Shown in pieces: positions 12,534 through 24,100 of a stretch of 64,000 nt of DNA (its first letter is position 1; each line of letters begins with the position of its first letter). A model generated the notes under the pieces. That model did not search any database, had not been told where the DNA came from, and worked only from the letters and a program-made list of their open reading frames with translations. Origin of the DNA: Mytilus trossulus. Its lineage: Eukaryota > Mollusca > Bivalvia > Mytilida > Mytilidae. A program made the translations under genes and the position numbers. The stretch is from the NCBI RefSeq assembly GCF_036588685.1, contig NC_086376.1:28247930-28311929 (forward strand), in the 5' to 3' direction.

Positions 12534-13733
12534 GGTAATCCAGTGGTTTGTTGTCTTAGCTTTATTCATAGGCTATGCGTCACCTCAAAGTACACCTGTT
12601 TTTGGGAAGCTAGCACAAACAATATCCAATGGGCGTTTTGGAAAAAACAGTGCCACAACTCAAAACTCAAACCCTGCTACCAGTAAAAATGAAGCACCTG
12701 ATACAACATTCACAATTGAGAAAGATCCCAAGACCGGAAAATTAGATTTAGTTATTACTGAGAGACAGCTCGTGCCAATGGACCGTAAATTTCCTACGTC
12801 ACCTGAAGCCAGTGAACCATCTCCGTCAAAACATTCTCCACTGGCTATGGAGGTGATACGTTTGCTGGATTCTGGAATTCGGGACAATGAAATTGATATA
12901 ATAGATCCTCATACTGGTAAGGTATTAGGTAAACTGTCTCATCAGAAGACATCATCTGGTACAGATCAAACTTCTCAATATCCAGAGAGAAATCTTCCAG
13001 GACCAAGTTATCCAATGAAATTGCCGCTCAAAGAAAGGTATGATGCGCGACAATCGTATCCAGAATACAGAATAGACAATCAATTGCATAACAAAGATTT
13101 TAAAATTAACCTTGTACCTCAAGTTCAGAATGATTTAGGCTCTAATAATGCAATGTCGGTAGGTAGTCAACTGAATATGCCTGTCATTTTGGATTTTAGT
13201 AACGCACTTCCAAACGAAAATATTGTTGGTTCTACAAACAGCAACTCTCCAGTGATACCTCAGATACCAACAGATCAACAAATTTCACGTTCACGTTTAC
13301 AATCGTCACAAGGCACCAACAAGAACTCACAGAACTTGGAACGGTCAGTATCCAGTACTGTAAGTCCGGCTTGGAACGCCATTATTAAATGGGTGCAAGA
13401 AAATGCCAATCTTTTCAAAACTATGACAAATACAGCTAAAATTATTTTATCTAAACACAGTAAGCGGAACAATCCAATCAACAGAAATAAACTTCCATCC
13501 ATCAGAAAGGGGATTTTGTCGACAGGATCGAGAGGACGTGCAGGAGAGAACAGACCAGCACAAAAACAATTTATCATGAAACCTTACAAAGTACATTTAC
13601 TTTCCTTTAATAAATCACCGTCAGGACAACTGAAAGGAGGGGAAAATAGAGTATCTGCCACACGAGAAGGACGACCAAACCATCGTGTAAGAACATCCCG
13701 AAAAGGAGTAAGTATTGGTCAGAAAGCATAGTT
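12534..13733 (+). CDS. Unrecognised secreted basic protein, main exon
   Basis: A single long open frame of about 399 codons ends in TAG at 13731-13733. It begins after a pyrimidine-rich acceptor at 12521-12533, one base into a codon. Its first residues (VIQWFVVLALFIGYAS, then PQST) read as a signal peptide lacking only its start, so I place the start in an upstream exon. The upstream ATG in the same frame at 12478 would put a 19-residue charged stretch before the hydrophobic segment and is less likely. The mature protein is rich in Ser, Asn, Pro and Lys, with no Cys cluster. It has two related motifs, KDPKTGKLDLVI and IDPHTGKVLGKL, and a strongly basic C-terminal third (KHSKRNNP, GSRGRAG, RTSRKGV). 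No known domain is recognised; a secreted matrix or extracellular protein is possible but unproven. An in-frame GTAAGT at 13708 could act as an alternative donor just before the stop. Confidence 0.7.
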
Positions 13734-14134
13734 ATAATGTTGAAGTCAAAATCAATTAGGATTTTAGTAGCTACCATTTTATCAAAAGTTTTCATTTTTA
13801 CGTATTATATCTGTTTATTTTTGTGCACACATCCATGTCAATATATAATAGATATTTTATACAAACAGATTTAATCCACCATTTTGTACATATGAAAATG
13901 CCTGTGCAAAGTCGTGAATATTACAGGTTTTATCCATCCTTTAACGTGTTTGAGCTTTTGCCATTATATTAGGGACTTTCCTTTTTGAATTTTCCTCGGA
14001 GTTCAGTATTGATGTGATTTTTTTTTTTTACAAAAACAAAAACTTATTTAAGATAGTAATATATATAGATGATGGTCGTCAAGCTTTTGCGCATTCCGGT
14101 ATTTATACATTATGCTGTGATTTATTCAACATAC
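13734..14134. other. 3' flank of secreted-protein gene
   Basis: Presumed 3' UTR and intergenic DNA. I see no clear AATAAA close to the stop codon. A copy of the small TTTCC-TTTTTGAATTTTCC repeat lies near 13975-14005. Confidence 0.4.
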
Positions 14135-14215
14135 ACAACTAAACAATTAGCAACACGAACCGCATCGAAACCGTGAGCATGCTCTTGAAAGATAAACAGA
14201 TCGTGCTCCATGTGT
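14135..14215 (+). repeat. Interspersed repeat, family A, short copy
   Basis: Contains AGCAACACGAACCGCATC followed by a diverged version of the AAGCAGATCCTGCTCC end, matching the 3' half of 1385-1600. Confidence 0.5.
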
Positions 14216-14456
14216 TGCAACCATTGGTTTGGACGTGGGAAGTACAAAGTATAAATCCAAACGGGAGTTAATATTCTGACTTATTAGATATATGAGCAGT
14301 TGAAATGAAGCAAAACAAATTGTCCTTTGAACAAATACGTCTTATAAACAAAATGAATATTATTTTTAGACAATATAGCTTCATTTTTTAGTTTTGTACA
14401 ATTTGTTATTTTTTCGTAGTTCATAAGGTGTAATCATTATTTTACTTTTAACAGGG

Positions 14457-14651
14457 GTATTAAAGGATGGAATTGCGAGAGAAAATCATGAATTCCATTG
14501 CAAAGAAGACAACACTGTTTCTCGACAATCACATAAATGGTATCAGGATTATAATACATTTTTGAACCATGATAAATGGAAGACAAACTTTTCGTTAATC
14601 AAAGTTTATGATATATTCAAAAGTACCATTGAAAATATAAACTACAAATAA
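14457..14651 (+). other. Open stretch behind a splice-acceptor-like site
   Basis: After TTTTACTTTTAACAG (ending 14454) there are 65 uninterrupted codons (GVLKDGIARENHEFHC at the start, ending in NINYK and TAA). That is long for DNA this AT-rich. It could be a terminal exon of an unseen transcript. Its phase does not match the candidate donor at 13708, which would instead give Gly-Tyr-stop. No family is recognised. Confidence 0.25.
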
Positions 14652-15119
14652 CTCTAGTAACCTTATTCAAGAAAAGTATTCTACTACTTACATAGTGTTC
14701 TTTAATAACTAAATATGATTTTTTTGTTATTTTTAAAACTGTTGTTTGTATACAAAATAAAAATAATCCCTGGTTGTTTATCATTCTTTCTACTTTATTT
14801 AAAACTATCAAATGAACACTATTGTAAGAACAAGTATATTGCGCAATAATTCTCAGTAATAATATAATAAGCGGTTGCAAAAAAAACGCTCATTTAATAT
14901 GTCTACCAAAAATTAGATATACATATAATATAGCCTCTGATTAATAAAGAAGTTATGCATCGAACGTTCAACTGGAAACCTATTATAGCTATGTTCAATC
15001 AATATTTTCAACTACAAGTATATGCAGATTAATTTTACTCCATGTTCCGATATATTGATGAGTGATATTCACTCAAGTATCTACATTTAAGCAAGTGCTC
15101 ACATTTTCCATATTCCTAT

Positions 15120-15220
15120 GAATGTGACATAAATGATATGAGCGTCACTGATGAGTATTATGTAGACGAAACGCGCGTCTGGCGTACTAAATTATAATCC
15201 TGGTACCTTTGATTTCTATA
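15120..15220 (-). repeat. Interspersed repeat with CGCGCGT core, inverted copy
   Basis: GAGCGTCACTGATGAGTATT, then TGTAGACGAAACGCGCGTCTGG and CCTGGTACCTTTGAT are the reverse complement of the 5075-5250 and 19765-19945 repeats. Confidence 0.75.
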
Positions 15221-17005
15221 AACAATATTACCGAATCAAAAAAGATTTACTATATCTAGATCCATCCTTGAAACTGCCCTGCAAAGATGAATTCTAACGA
15301 GAATTAATGAAAAACGTAACAATTTAGGTGTGTAAACTCCTTTTTCTCAGTAGTAACAAACCATCCAATCCCGCTAATTAACATATTTGATCAAATTATA
15401 TAGTTTATATTTACAATTTAACGCAAACCCATCAAGCCGGTTTTAAAGTTCTGAAGAACGCAGAAAAGTCATCTGATTTAAATTTGCCGAGTGTGTTAAA
15501 TTTCATATTTGTCATTTCAATTTAGCCCTCGTGGCAGGATAATGTTTTGTTATGTTGTCATTTTAATGTTATATTTAACATGGCCATTAAAGCGGGAGGT
15601 TTCGCATGCCAAAAAAACAGGTTCACCCCTCCATTTTTTTTTTCTTTTTTAAAAATGTCCGGTACCAAGTCAGGAATGGCCATAATTATATTATAGTGCG
15701 TTTCCGTGTGTGTTACATATTAACGTTGGGATTTCTGTTGTGTCGTTTGTTCCCTCTTATGTTTGAGTGTAAATTATCATTGCTATAAGACGTGTCATGG
15801 TACTTTCCTATCCAAAATTCTTGTTTTTAGTTTTGATGTTACATTTGTTATTCTCATCAGATTTTGTCTAATACTTGGTTCGTTTCTGTGTGTTCTACAT
15901 TTTAATGTTGTGTCATTGTTCTCCTCCTATATTTAATGCGTTTCCTTCAGTTTTAGTTTGTAACCCGGATTTGGTTTTTTTCTATCGATTTATGATTTTT
16001 GAACAGCGGTATGCTACTGTTGCCCATATTTATACTTCCTTGCATGAATTCTTTTTTGCAGGTTTATTTTCCTAGGCAAATATGATTGTCCGTCTTTCTT
16101 CGGTTTGTTGTTTAAATTTCCTGCTGCTTGTTATCTCACACTCTTTCATGCGGGCGCTTGTCTTTTTAGATTTTTCTAACTACTGAGATTATAGTCCACC
16201 AGCAGCGGTATCTATCAAGGGATGTAATAAATTAAAAGTAAACATTGTTAAAAGGTAATAATCGTTAAAATCACAGATCAGAAGACCATACTGGTACATA
16301 AAAAGGATCAGACTTCGCCGCAAAAAAATTAAAACAACACGTTATAAATTCCATGCGTACGATGCGCTTTTCTGCATTTACCTTCATCAGGAACGTACAA
16401 TGCCAAATATTTGATCGCCACGGATATGTAAGAACCGAATCAGACGTGCTGATAGTGAGTACATTTCGTGATGGTCAAATAAACGTGGAATTATGGAGTT
16501 CAAACCTAATTGTTTAACAATTTCTCATTCAAACAATAACAAAATAATAAGCTATTTGAAAAATTGACTGTATGGCAAACGGTCCTCTCCCTGAGACTGG
16601 TAGTCCATTATCATAATTGTCAACAATTTAAACGTATCTCCGTAGTTATATGAAAATCATTTTCCTTGTAATATCATGTATGCTACAGATATAATGATCC
16701 AAATAGCTGACATATCACAGTTTAAAATTCTATTTCGTGTTACGTGCATATAGATGAAAAAACATATATATGGCCAGTCAAATGTAGTGGTCCTCCAAGC
16801 ATTGTGCATATCAGTGTATGATTAGAAATCTCCTGAGACTAAAAAAAATATAACAGGACAATAATTTTCCAAAAATAACATTCAGAGCCAATTTGAGAAT
16901 TATCCAATATTTTTACAAAATTGGCACTGCTCATTTATAACAAAATCTGTTAAATCCGAGTTCAATTATGATCAAGAACTGAAGACTTCTCGTGCGATAA
17001 GTATG
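15220..17005. other. Intergenic, repeat fragments only
   Basis: Contains an inverted family D copy at about 15890-16030 (TTAGTTTGTAACCCGGATTT, GAACAGCGGTATGC) with a poorer relative just upstream at 15690-15800, so the element may be duplicated head to tail. The open frames at 15606 and 15875 lie in these repeats. No gene is supported. Confidence 0.55.
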
Positions 17006-17009
17006 AAAA

Positions 17010-17215
17010 AAGAAGAAGATGTGGTATGAATGCCAATGAGACAACTCTCAATAAGAGTCCAAAATGACACAGAAATTAACAACTTTATATATCACCGTAC
17101 ATCCTTCAGTAACGATCAAAGCCCATACCGCATAGTCAGCTATGAAAGGCCCTGAAATGACCATGTAAAACAACTCAAACGAGAAAACTAACGGCCTTAT
17201 GTATGTAAGTGTACG
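17010..17215 (+). repeat. Interspersed repeat, family C, copy 2
   Basis: Matches 6490-6680 in order and spacing: AGAAGATGTGGTATGAATGC, AATGACACAGAAATTAAC, GGCCCTGAAATGACCATGTA. Confidence 0.7.
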
Positions 17216-18337
17216 GTTCTCATTGGTATGAACGATTATTCACTGTAAACATTTGAACAAACTTTAGTTCACGCTAGTTTCTGTTTTAAGCTGATCTATT
17301 ATTGGGGGTTTCACTGTATACGAATTTGTTTTGGAGTTAATCAAATATGTTATTTTAGCACATACTTACAACTTCTCGTCCAATCAAATTGCTTGAATTT
17401 GCCTTCTAATTTTCATAGTACATACTGTGTCCGTGTACTAAGTAACTACGCATGTATGACCACAAGGGTAATATTTCATTGTATCGTAATCAAGATATTA
17501 GAACAACAATTGCTATTGGCTATTTTGAAATAAATGCTGTGTTCCAAATATAACAAAACAGTTTGTAATTAGTTTTCAAACATATTTTTAACATCCTACA
17601 AATCAATCTTTTGATCTAAACACATTTTTGACAATTAAAAGTTTTTTTCATTAAAATAAAGAGTAGCAAATATGGTTCTTTATACCTTGATTAAAGTACA
17701 ACTCAATCTAAAATGTGTAATCCTTTATCTTCCATGCAATTACTTTGTACACAAAAAGAGTCAACCATGAATATTTTGAAGGCAAATTATTAATAAAGCA
17801 ATTTTATATATTTCGTCATAAATTGGTCAATTATTGGTAGTCTAATGTCCAGTGACAAATATTTCATGCATGTAAACTACCCACTAGACTACCTATGGAT
17901 ACATACCAGGGGCAGATCCAGGCATTGTTGAAGGTGTTTCAACCAAAGATATGGGAGGGGTCCAACTGTTTGTACCCATTCAAAAGCATATTAAATATAG
18001 TTTTAAATTTTATGTGAAATTAAAAAATGTTTTTCAAGAATGTAAAGCTTTTACTGCAATTTAAGAATTGTCTGCTTTTGGTCAATTTATTTAAAAATCT
18101 TACCATAAATAAGTACATGTATAGTAAAACACCGCTTTAAATCAATAAACATACTTACACCAGCAGCTACCTTCTTTTCATTCTAAAGTCAAGGGCCTTT
18201 TGAAATCCCATTTTTACAATGATATTATAGTGAATAGATTTACAAAACTACGTAAATGAGCTACATCTAGTCAGCCAAAACATGTCAATAGTCTAATTAA
18301 AGGATTACTCAAGTTGTAAATATGTGCTAAATTGGAT

Positions 18338-18426
18338 AATGTATAGAAAGGTATATAATATGAAACTAAGAGCTCGGGGGCAAGCCCCTCGCTCTAAGTT
18401 TCATATTATATACCTTTCTATACATT
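18338..18426. repeat. Near-perfect 89-bp palindrome
   Basis: The left arm (AATGTATAGAAAGGTATATA...) and right arm (...TATATACCTTTCTATACATT) are reverse complements over about 40 bp with only a few mismatches near the GC-rich tip (GCTCGGGGGCAAGCCCCTCG). The unit can fold into one long hairpin. It resembles a foldback or MITE-like element; no protein is encoded. Confidence 0.85.
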
Positions 18427-18814
18427 AACCGAGACTTCTATTTTTTGTATTTCACAAATTCAATATTCCATACAAGTTAATGCAATGATTGTTTCACATT
18501 TTATTAACAAATTTATAAGGTAGCCACTAAAGGTCAAGCTTTGCAGTAAAAAAATAACCTGAATTAAGATTTTAATTTCACATATTGAATATCTAAATAT
18601 CTAATCGTCATCAATAATGATTGTCTCTGTTGTATTATATATTGTTTCTGTTGGTTTTTAACATCCTTCAACGTTGGTATCCTATATTGTTGCTCCTCTC
18701 TGTTGGACTTCCTGCGTATTTAACTTGCAGAATTTCTATAAGCTACAACAAAGTTAGTCAGATTAACTTTATATAGTTAGTGTTAAGAAAGTATGGGTAT
18801 GGAAATCGACTGTA

Positions 18815-18965
18815 AAAATAGAGGCGAAAGATACCAAAGGGACATTCAAACTCGCAAGTCAAAAATTAACTTACAACGCTATTGCTGAAAGGGGAAAAGA
18901 TAAACGGACAAACAACAAGGAAAACTCAAGACTAAGCAACACGAACCCCATCAAAAATTAAGGGT
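18815..18965 (+). repeat. Interspersed repeat, family A, copy 3
   Basis: GATACCAAAGGGACATTCAA, CTTACAACGCTATTGCTGAA and AGCAACACGAACCCCATC match the order seen at 1385-1600. Confidence 0.7.
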
Positions 18966-19014
18966 GTAATAGCTTAATCAAGCCAACAGTAGCATATCGC
19001 TGTTCAATAGTAAT

Positions 19015-19140
19015 AATTCGATTAAGCAATAACAAATCCGGGTAACAAACTAAATCCGAGCGAAACATATGAACTATAAGAGGAAAGCAAGACATTTTAA
19101 GAAAATGAATGGTGGGTTGAACTTGGTTGTATACAATAGC
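19015..19140 (+). repeat. Interspersed repeat, family D, copy 2
   Basis: ATCCGGGTAACAAACTAAAT, CCGAGCGAAACATATGAACT and GGTGGGTTGAACTTGG reproduce the 4660-5060 element. Confidence 0.6.
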
Positions 19141-19764
19141 TAACCAAAACTCCCATATATAAGCAACGTTTATCTAGAATGGATATTGATAAAGACTGTA
19201 CGTAGGAAGGAAATGGTATGTCACCCAATAAATGATTACTGTTTCTAACATACCAAAATTGTACGAAAAGAAGAAGAATTTAAATGTTTCCGATTTTTTA
19301 TGTCGGAGGCCTTCGATAGCTGTCAGTACAGCATGGGCTCTCCTTATTGTTGGAGGTCTTCGGAGACCTTTTATTGCTTACATTCAACTGCATTTGAACT
19401 CTATATATACTTGTCTCCTTTTAGAATCCTATCGTATCTCCTTTTTTTTAATTATTCCTGACGCAATGATAGCACCAGGTGTTCAGTTAATACTAATTAA
19501 ACCAGATTATAAATTGTCAGAAGCGAGAATAAATTCATGCTTTTTTTTCAATTTACTGCAAATACCATTAATGTGGCGTTTTTTATAAGGGAAACCACAA
19601 AAATAAAATAACATTATAATAGAAAACTTGTCCCGCATTCCATCTAATATTTAATGTAGTAACATGTAAATAATGCTGATCCCGGATGTGTATATCGCAA
19701 AGTTCATACTTTTAAAAAAAAAGTAAGACATCTGCATCATTGCCATCAAATAGAAAACTGGATA

Positions 19765-19945
19765 TTCAATAGTTATCAAAAGTACCAGGATTTTAATTTT
19801 ATTCGCCAGACGCGCGTTTCGTCTACATAAGTCTCATCAGTGACGCTCAGATCAAAATAGTTAAAAAGCCAAATAAATACAAAGTTGAAGAGCATTGAGG
19901 ACCCAAAATTTCAAAAAGTTGTGCCAAATACGGCTAAGGTCGTAA
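19765..19945 (+). repeat. Interspersed repeat with CGCGCGT core, copy 2
   Basis: ATTCGCCAGACGCGCGTTTC, ATCAGTGACGCTCAGATC and GTGCCAAATACGGCTAAGGT match 5075-5250 closely. It is better preserved than that copy. Confidence 0.8.
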
Positions 19946-20394
19946 AAGTATATTAGTTATATGTCATATAAAAGGAATGGGTATATTAAGGCAACTGCAT
20001 TGGTTTCTTGTAAAAACAATCAAGCAACATTTTTCAGATGCTTTACATTTTCAAACCTGTCGTTATTAGGGGGAAAACTGTAAAATTAAAATTGTTCTAA
20101 TTTCCAGACCCTCTTCTTCACATAATTCGAAATAAGCAAAAGGATTTACCGCAATGATTTATTATAACATGTTAATGTCGTCAAAATGTTTTATGAGCTC
20201 AAATAATGGCTGTCTTCTCATATTATCATATATCACTAAAATTAACATAGTTTTGTTAACATTGAATTGTCCTTCTACTGAATAATAATAGGTTGGTGAC
20301 CTCTTTTGATGAAACACTCGCATTGCAATGGAATGATATAACTGATACATTAAGGTGTGCTTCAAACCATGGCATACATTTAGAATCGACAGTG

Positions 20395-20560
20395 ACTTAG
20401 GACAAAAGAGATGACTCCAGTTTGGCCATTGTTTGCCTTCCATTTTTATGTAGCAACATTCCTGCAGCACCTTCATAAAAAGTGCATTTCTCCCAGTTGA
20501 TACAATATTGCATAGCTTCCGTTTTCTAAAGGGCATTTTTTTTACTGTCTGGATGTTGGC
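20395..20560 (+). pseudogene. Second decayed reverse-transcriptase fragment
   Basis: On the plus strand this reads as a diverged version of the relic at 1690-2085: a DKRDDSSLAIV-like stretch, CSNIPAAP, then FSQLIQY. An in-frame stop and substitutions show it is non-functional. The 134-codon open frame on the opposite strand (20162-20566) is antisense to this relic. Confidence 0.6.
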
Positions 20561-20986
20561 ACACATGTGCCGACATGAAACTTAATTGACACGTCACCTT
20601 TTGATTGTCTTTTCATAAGCCTTATAAAATATTAAAATACTGAGCCTTTTCAATGCCCCGGAGTAGTAAATTATAAGCCCATGTAATCATCATTTACGCA
20701 TGTAGGACCTAATGCTGTCTATCGTGGATGTTTTACAACGGGTGTCAATAATGCAGCAATGATTGATTATAACATGATACCCTTCTAAAGTCAGGAATGT
20801 TATGCAAACAGTCTTTGTTGGATACATTCAAAGATTATCTTAACTCTTGGTGGTGTTGTTAATACAATATGGACGCCTTTTTCTAAATGAATGACCTTAT
20901 CTGAACCTCATAATTATATTCGTTTTTAAGATTTCTTACTTTATGACGTTAACCTTTTTTATACTTTTTAATTTGTTTTCCTTAAT

Positions 20987-21199
20987 TCAGCTTGAATATA
21001 ACATATGATTTACCCAGTTGAATAAAGATGTGGCGCCAATGCTGATTTGTCTAATTTGAGATTCATCGTAGTCTACTACCAATTTCTGTGCAATTCCAAT
21101 TTCTCTTGTGGGCACGTCGTCAAGTCTGAAGTTCTTAAAACGATTCATTATGTTATCACGACCCGTCTTCTTCATCAGACCTTTCATGTAGTCCCACTC
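20987..21199 (-). CDS. KY-like gene terminal exon 7
   Basis: Begins EWDYMKGLMKKTGRDNI after GTTATTGTAG and ends SLFNWVNHMLYSS with TGA at 20987-20989. It continues the dynein-stalk-like module to the C-terminus. No close AATAAA was found downstream on this strand, so the 3' UTR end is unknown. Confidence 0.88.
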   Translation of the reverse strand, partial: EWDYMKGLMKKTGRDNIMNRFKNFRLDDVPTREIGIAQKLVVDYDESQIRQISIGATSLFNWVNHMLYSS

Positions 21200-24100
21200 C
21201 TACAATAACTCATACTTTTTTCACGTTCACAAATATAACGATATTTTCAGATATTTGTATTTTTACGTTTATTAACCCATTGTATTCTAAAATGACTCAC
21301 AACTTCGGGGTTTGTAATGCTATTTCTTTAATTTTTTTTGTTGTGTTTCTACTATTGTTTGTCTGTTTGTATTTTTCTTATTAAGCCATGCCGTTGTCTT
21401 TAGTTTTGATTTAAGAGTTTGGTATTATTCGTCCGTCTTTTAGAATTGTTACATTATCTCAGATATATTCCAAATTTATTATGCTTCAATCTTTTATAAA
21501 AGTAAAGTTTTATACTTTTTGCAGTTGGTAGGATATGAAACAAGTTGACCATGAACATAGCATCTCATTTTTTTAAAAACTTATTACGGCATCCGTCGCA
21601 CAATTTGTTTTATAGTTATCATCTGGGTGGTGAACTTATGTATACATTTTTTGTACTAGAAAACAAATCATATAAAGTATCCACCGAGGGGGAAATCAGT
21701 ATATACACTGTAGTAACAACATGGTTATCAAAAATGACCACAATTTCAAAATTTTGTTGATACTGTTGATTTATAATTCCTTGTTCGATTTTCTCGTGAA
21801 ACAGATCATGAGTAATGAGAACCCAAAGTGCAATAGTAACTACATTGTATTTCATTGCTGAATCACGACTAATGTTCGTAAATGTTAGATATTTTCATTT
21901 GATTATTTATTAAATATTTCGTCGTATATAGTTTGCTCTTGGTTTTGATCTAAGGTTTCTGATAACACATTGCTATCTTTAAACTTCTCTTAACGTATAA
22001 CCTACCTTTATATTATCTTCCTTTTCTCCAAGAAGTATGAAAGTTGCATAGGACATGTCATAGACAATTTGGTGAGGGACTTTGTAAGATACCAGCTCAG
22101 ATATAATTTTCTTGTTGATATTTGGAATAGGATGCAATCCAAGCTTTTGTATTTCTTCTAATGTTTCTTCAGCTTGTTGAATCAGCTTGGCCAACTTTTT
22201 ACTGTAGCCGCCATCTTTGGCATTTTGAATAGATTTTATCAACAAAGCCTTATTTCTTGCGTTTATTCCATCTAATAAACCTAACAAGAAAAATAAGTCA
22301 TTCTGACAATTGACAGATCTCCTTTTTATGTCTTCACCTAGCAAGAATAGCATTGACCAATACGTAAAATATATCTTCATGCTATCAGAATTTTTGAGAT
22401 CAGAGATCGTGCGAGTCGGTTTAAAAACTGTGTTGTATAATTTGTTTTAGTGTAATGTGTTTCCTTATTTTATTTCTAATCACCAAGGAACACAGCAGTG
22501 TTTTAATGTCGAAAACGTATTGTAGATATAGATTTTGTCGTTAAATGCATTTTACATCTTTTTGGTGTTTGGTTTTTTTTTGTGACATTTTCTATAATGT
22601 TCAAATCTACACGAAAGACTTTAATGATTGATGGCATATTATGTTATCATTATATAACACAACAGTTACACTTAAATATTAAGAAAAAAATAGAATGGAT
22701 TATTTCTGACACATAAATATCAGTGGTTTGCATTAAAACAGCATACCAATTAAAACTTCAATCATTTGTCTAATTTAAATCGGGACAGCGATACAATTAG
22801 ATACCATTTGATTCTTATTTAACTGGTTATAAACGTCGTAAAAAGCATTTGTTTCTGATGTAAACTGAAATCTGCAAATCGTTTTCCATAGTGCATATAC
22901 TTTTAAACTCCAATACAAAGTTTAAAAATCAACTGACCTTGTTTGACCTCCAATAGCTCAAGTCTCACGCTGGCTTTTGTGTATTCTCCCTTGTCATCAA
23001 GTCCAGCCTTTTTAAATTTGATAATCGTATCTTTCAAACGGTTGATGTCTCTTTGACTAGTTACATCCTTAACTGTGTTTCGTAAATTTCTTTCTGCTGC
23101 ATCCTATCAACAAAAATTTAACATGTGTTAGGTTTTTTTTTATCAAATGCAGTTTGCTTTGAATATTACTGGCATTATATTATGAGTGTCCTGGAAACCA
23201 GTTTTCAAGTAGTATAATAGCATTACGAAAGCTCATGAAGGACATGTAAACATAAAATGTCAATTCATATTACAAATTTTAATATTTTTCATCAAGTTGC
23301 AATTACAATTTTTGGAATTGTTTATTAAGATTTTATCTTAGTTGTAGCAGATCGTTAAGATCGATTTTTAATGATTTGTAGCGATATTTTTCAACATTGT
23401 CAAATAAGCGGAAGGTTTTGGTAGCCATTAAACCAGGTTCAACCGACCATGTTTTTCTTACAATGGTGTGTACAGCAATATGGCAGTTGTTTCTATGTAT
23501 GTTGGCGTTTGTTTTTGTAGCACTTTGTTTTGTTGTTTTCCTTTTATAGTTCAAGTGTTTCCCTCAGTTTTAGTTGGTAACCCGGATATGTTTTCTCTCA
23601 ATCGATTTATGACTTTTGAACAGCGGTATACTAATTACGTATAGAGGATCAACATGCTATAACGAATAAAAATATATGCCCAACGTCTGTCTGTGTTTTA
23701 GTGCTGAAATCAAACAATTCCAATTGATTTAATTTTCATTGTTTATAAAACTTTGATGATGTTGTATGGTGCACTGTTAAGATATAAAGTAAATATATAA
23801 CAAAAAATTTCACTAATACATAAATTTATAAACCGTAATAAATAAAAACTTTTTAAAAATACCAAAATGAGTTATCTCACTTATTTTGAAAAAAATATAT
23901 ATACATCAATATACTAAACCCACTATAGAAAACTAAACACTGAGCCATACGAACTCAAAAATAGATCTGTAATGGTAAGCATTTCCTTCTCTACATGTGG
24001 CACCCATCATGTGGTCATGCAGGTATTAGTATATTAAACTTAGTAATTAAGTTTTATTGTGTAGGTCACACTCGACGAATAGAAGACTGGAGTTTTAATA

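Noticed and set aside
12660-13795. Minus-strand open frames opposite the secreted-protein exon
   Set aside because: The plus strand has the long continuous frame with a signal peptide; these are short shadows.
20162-20566. 134-codon minus-strand open frame
   Set aside because: Its complementary strand carries the reverse-transcriptase relic signature (CSNIP, SQLI), so the frame is an antisense shadow of a dead element.
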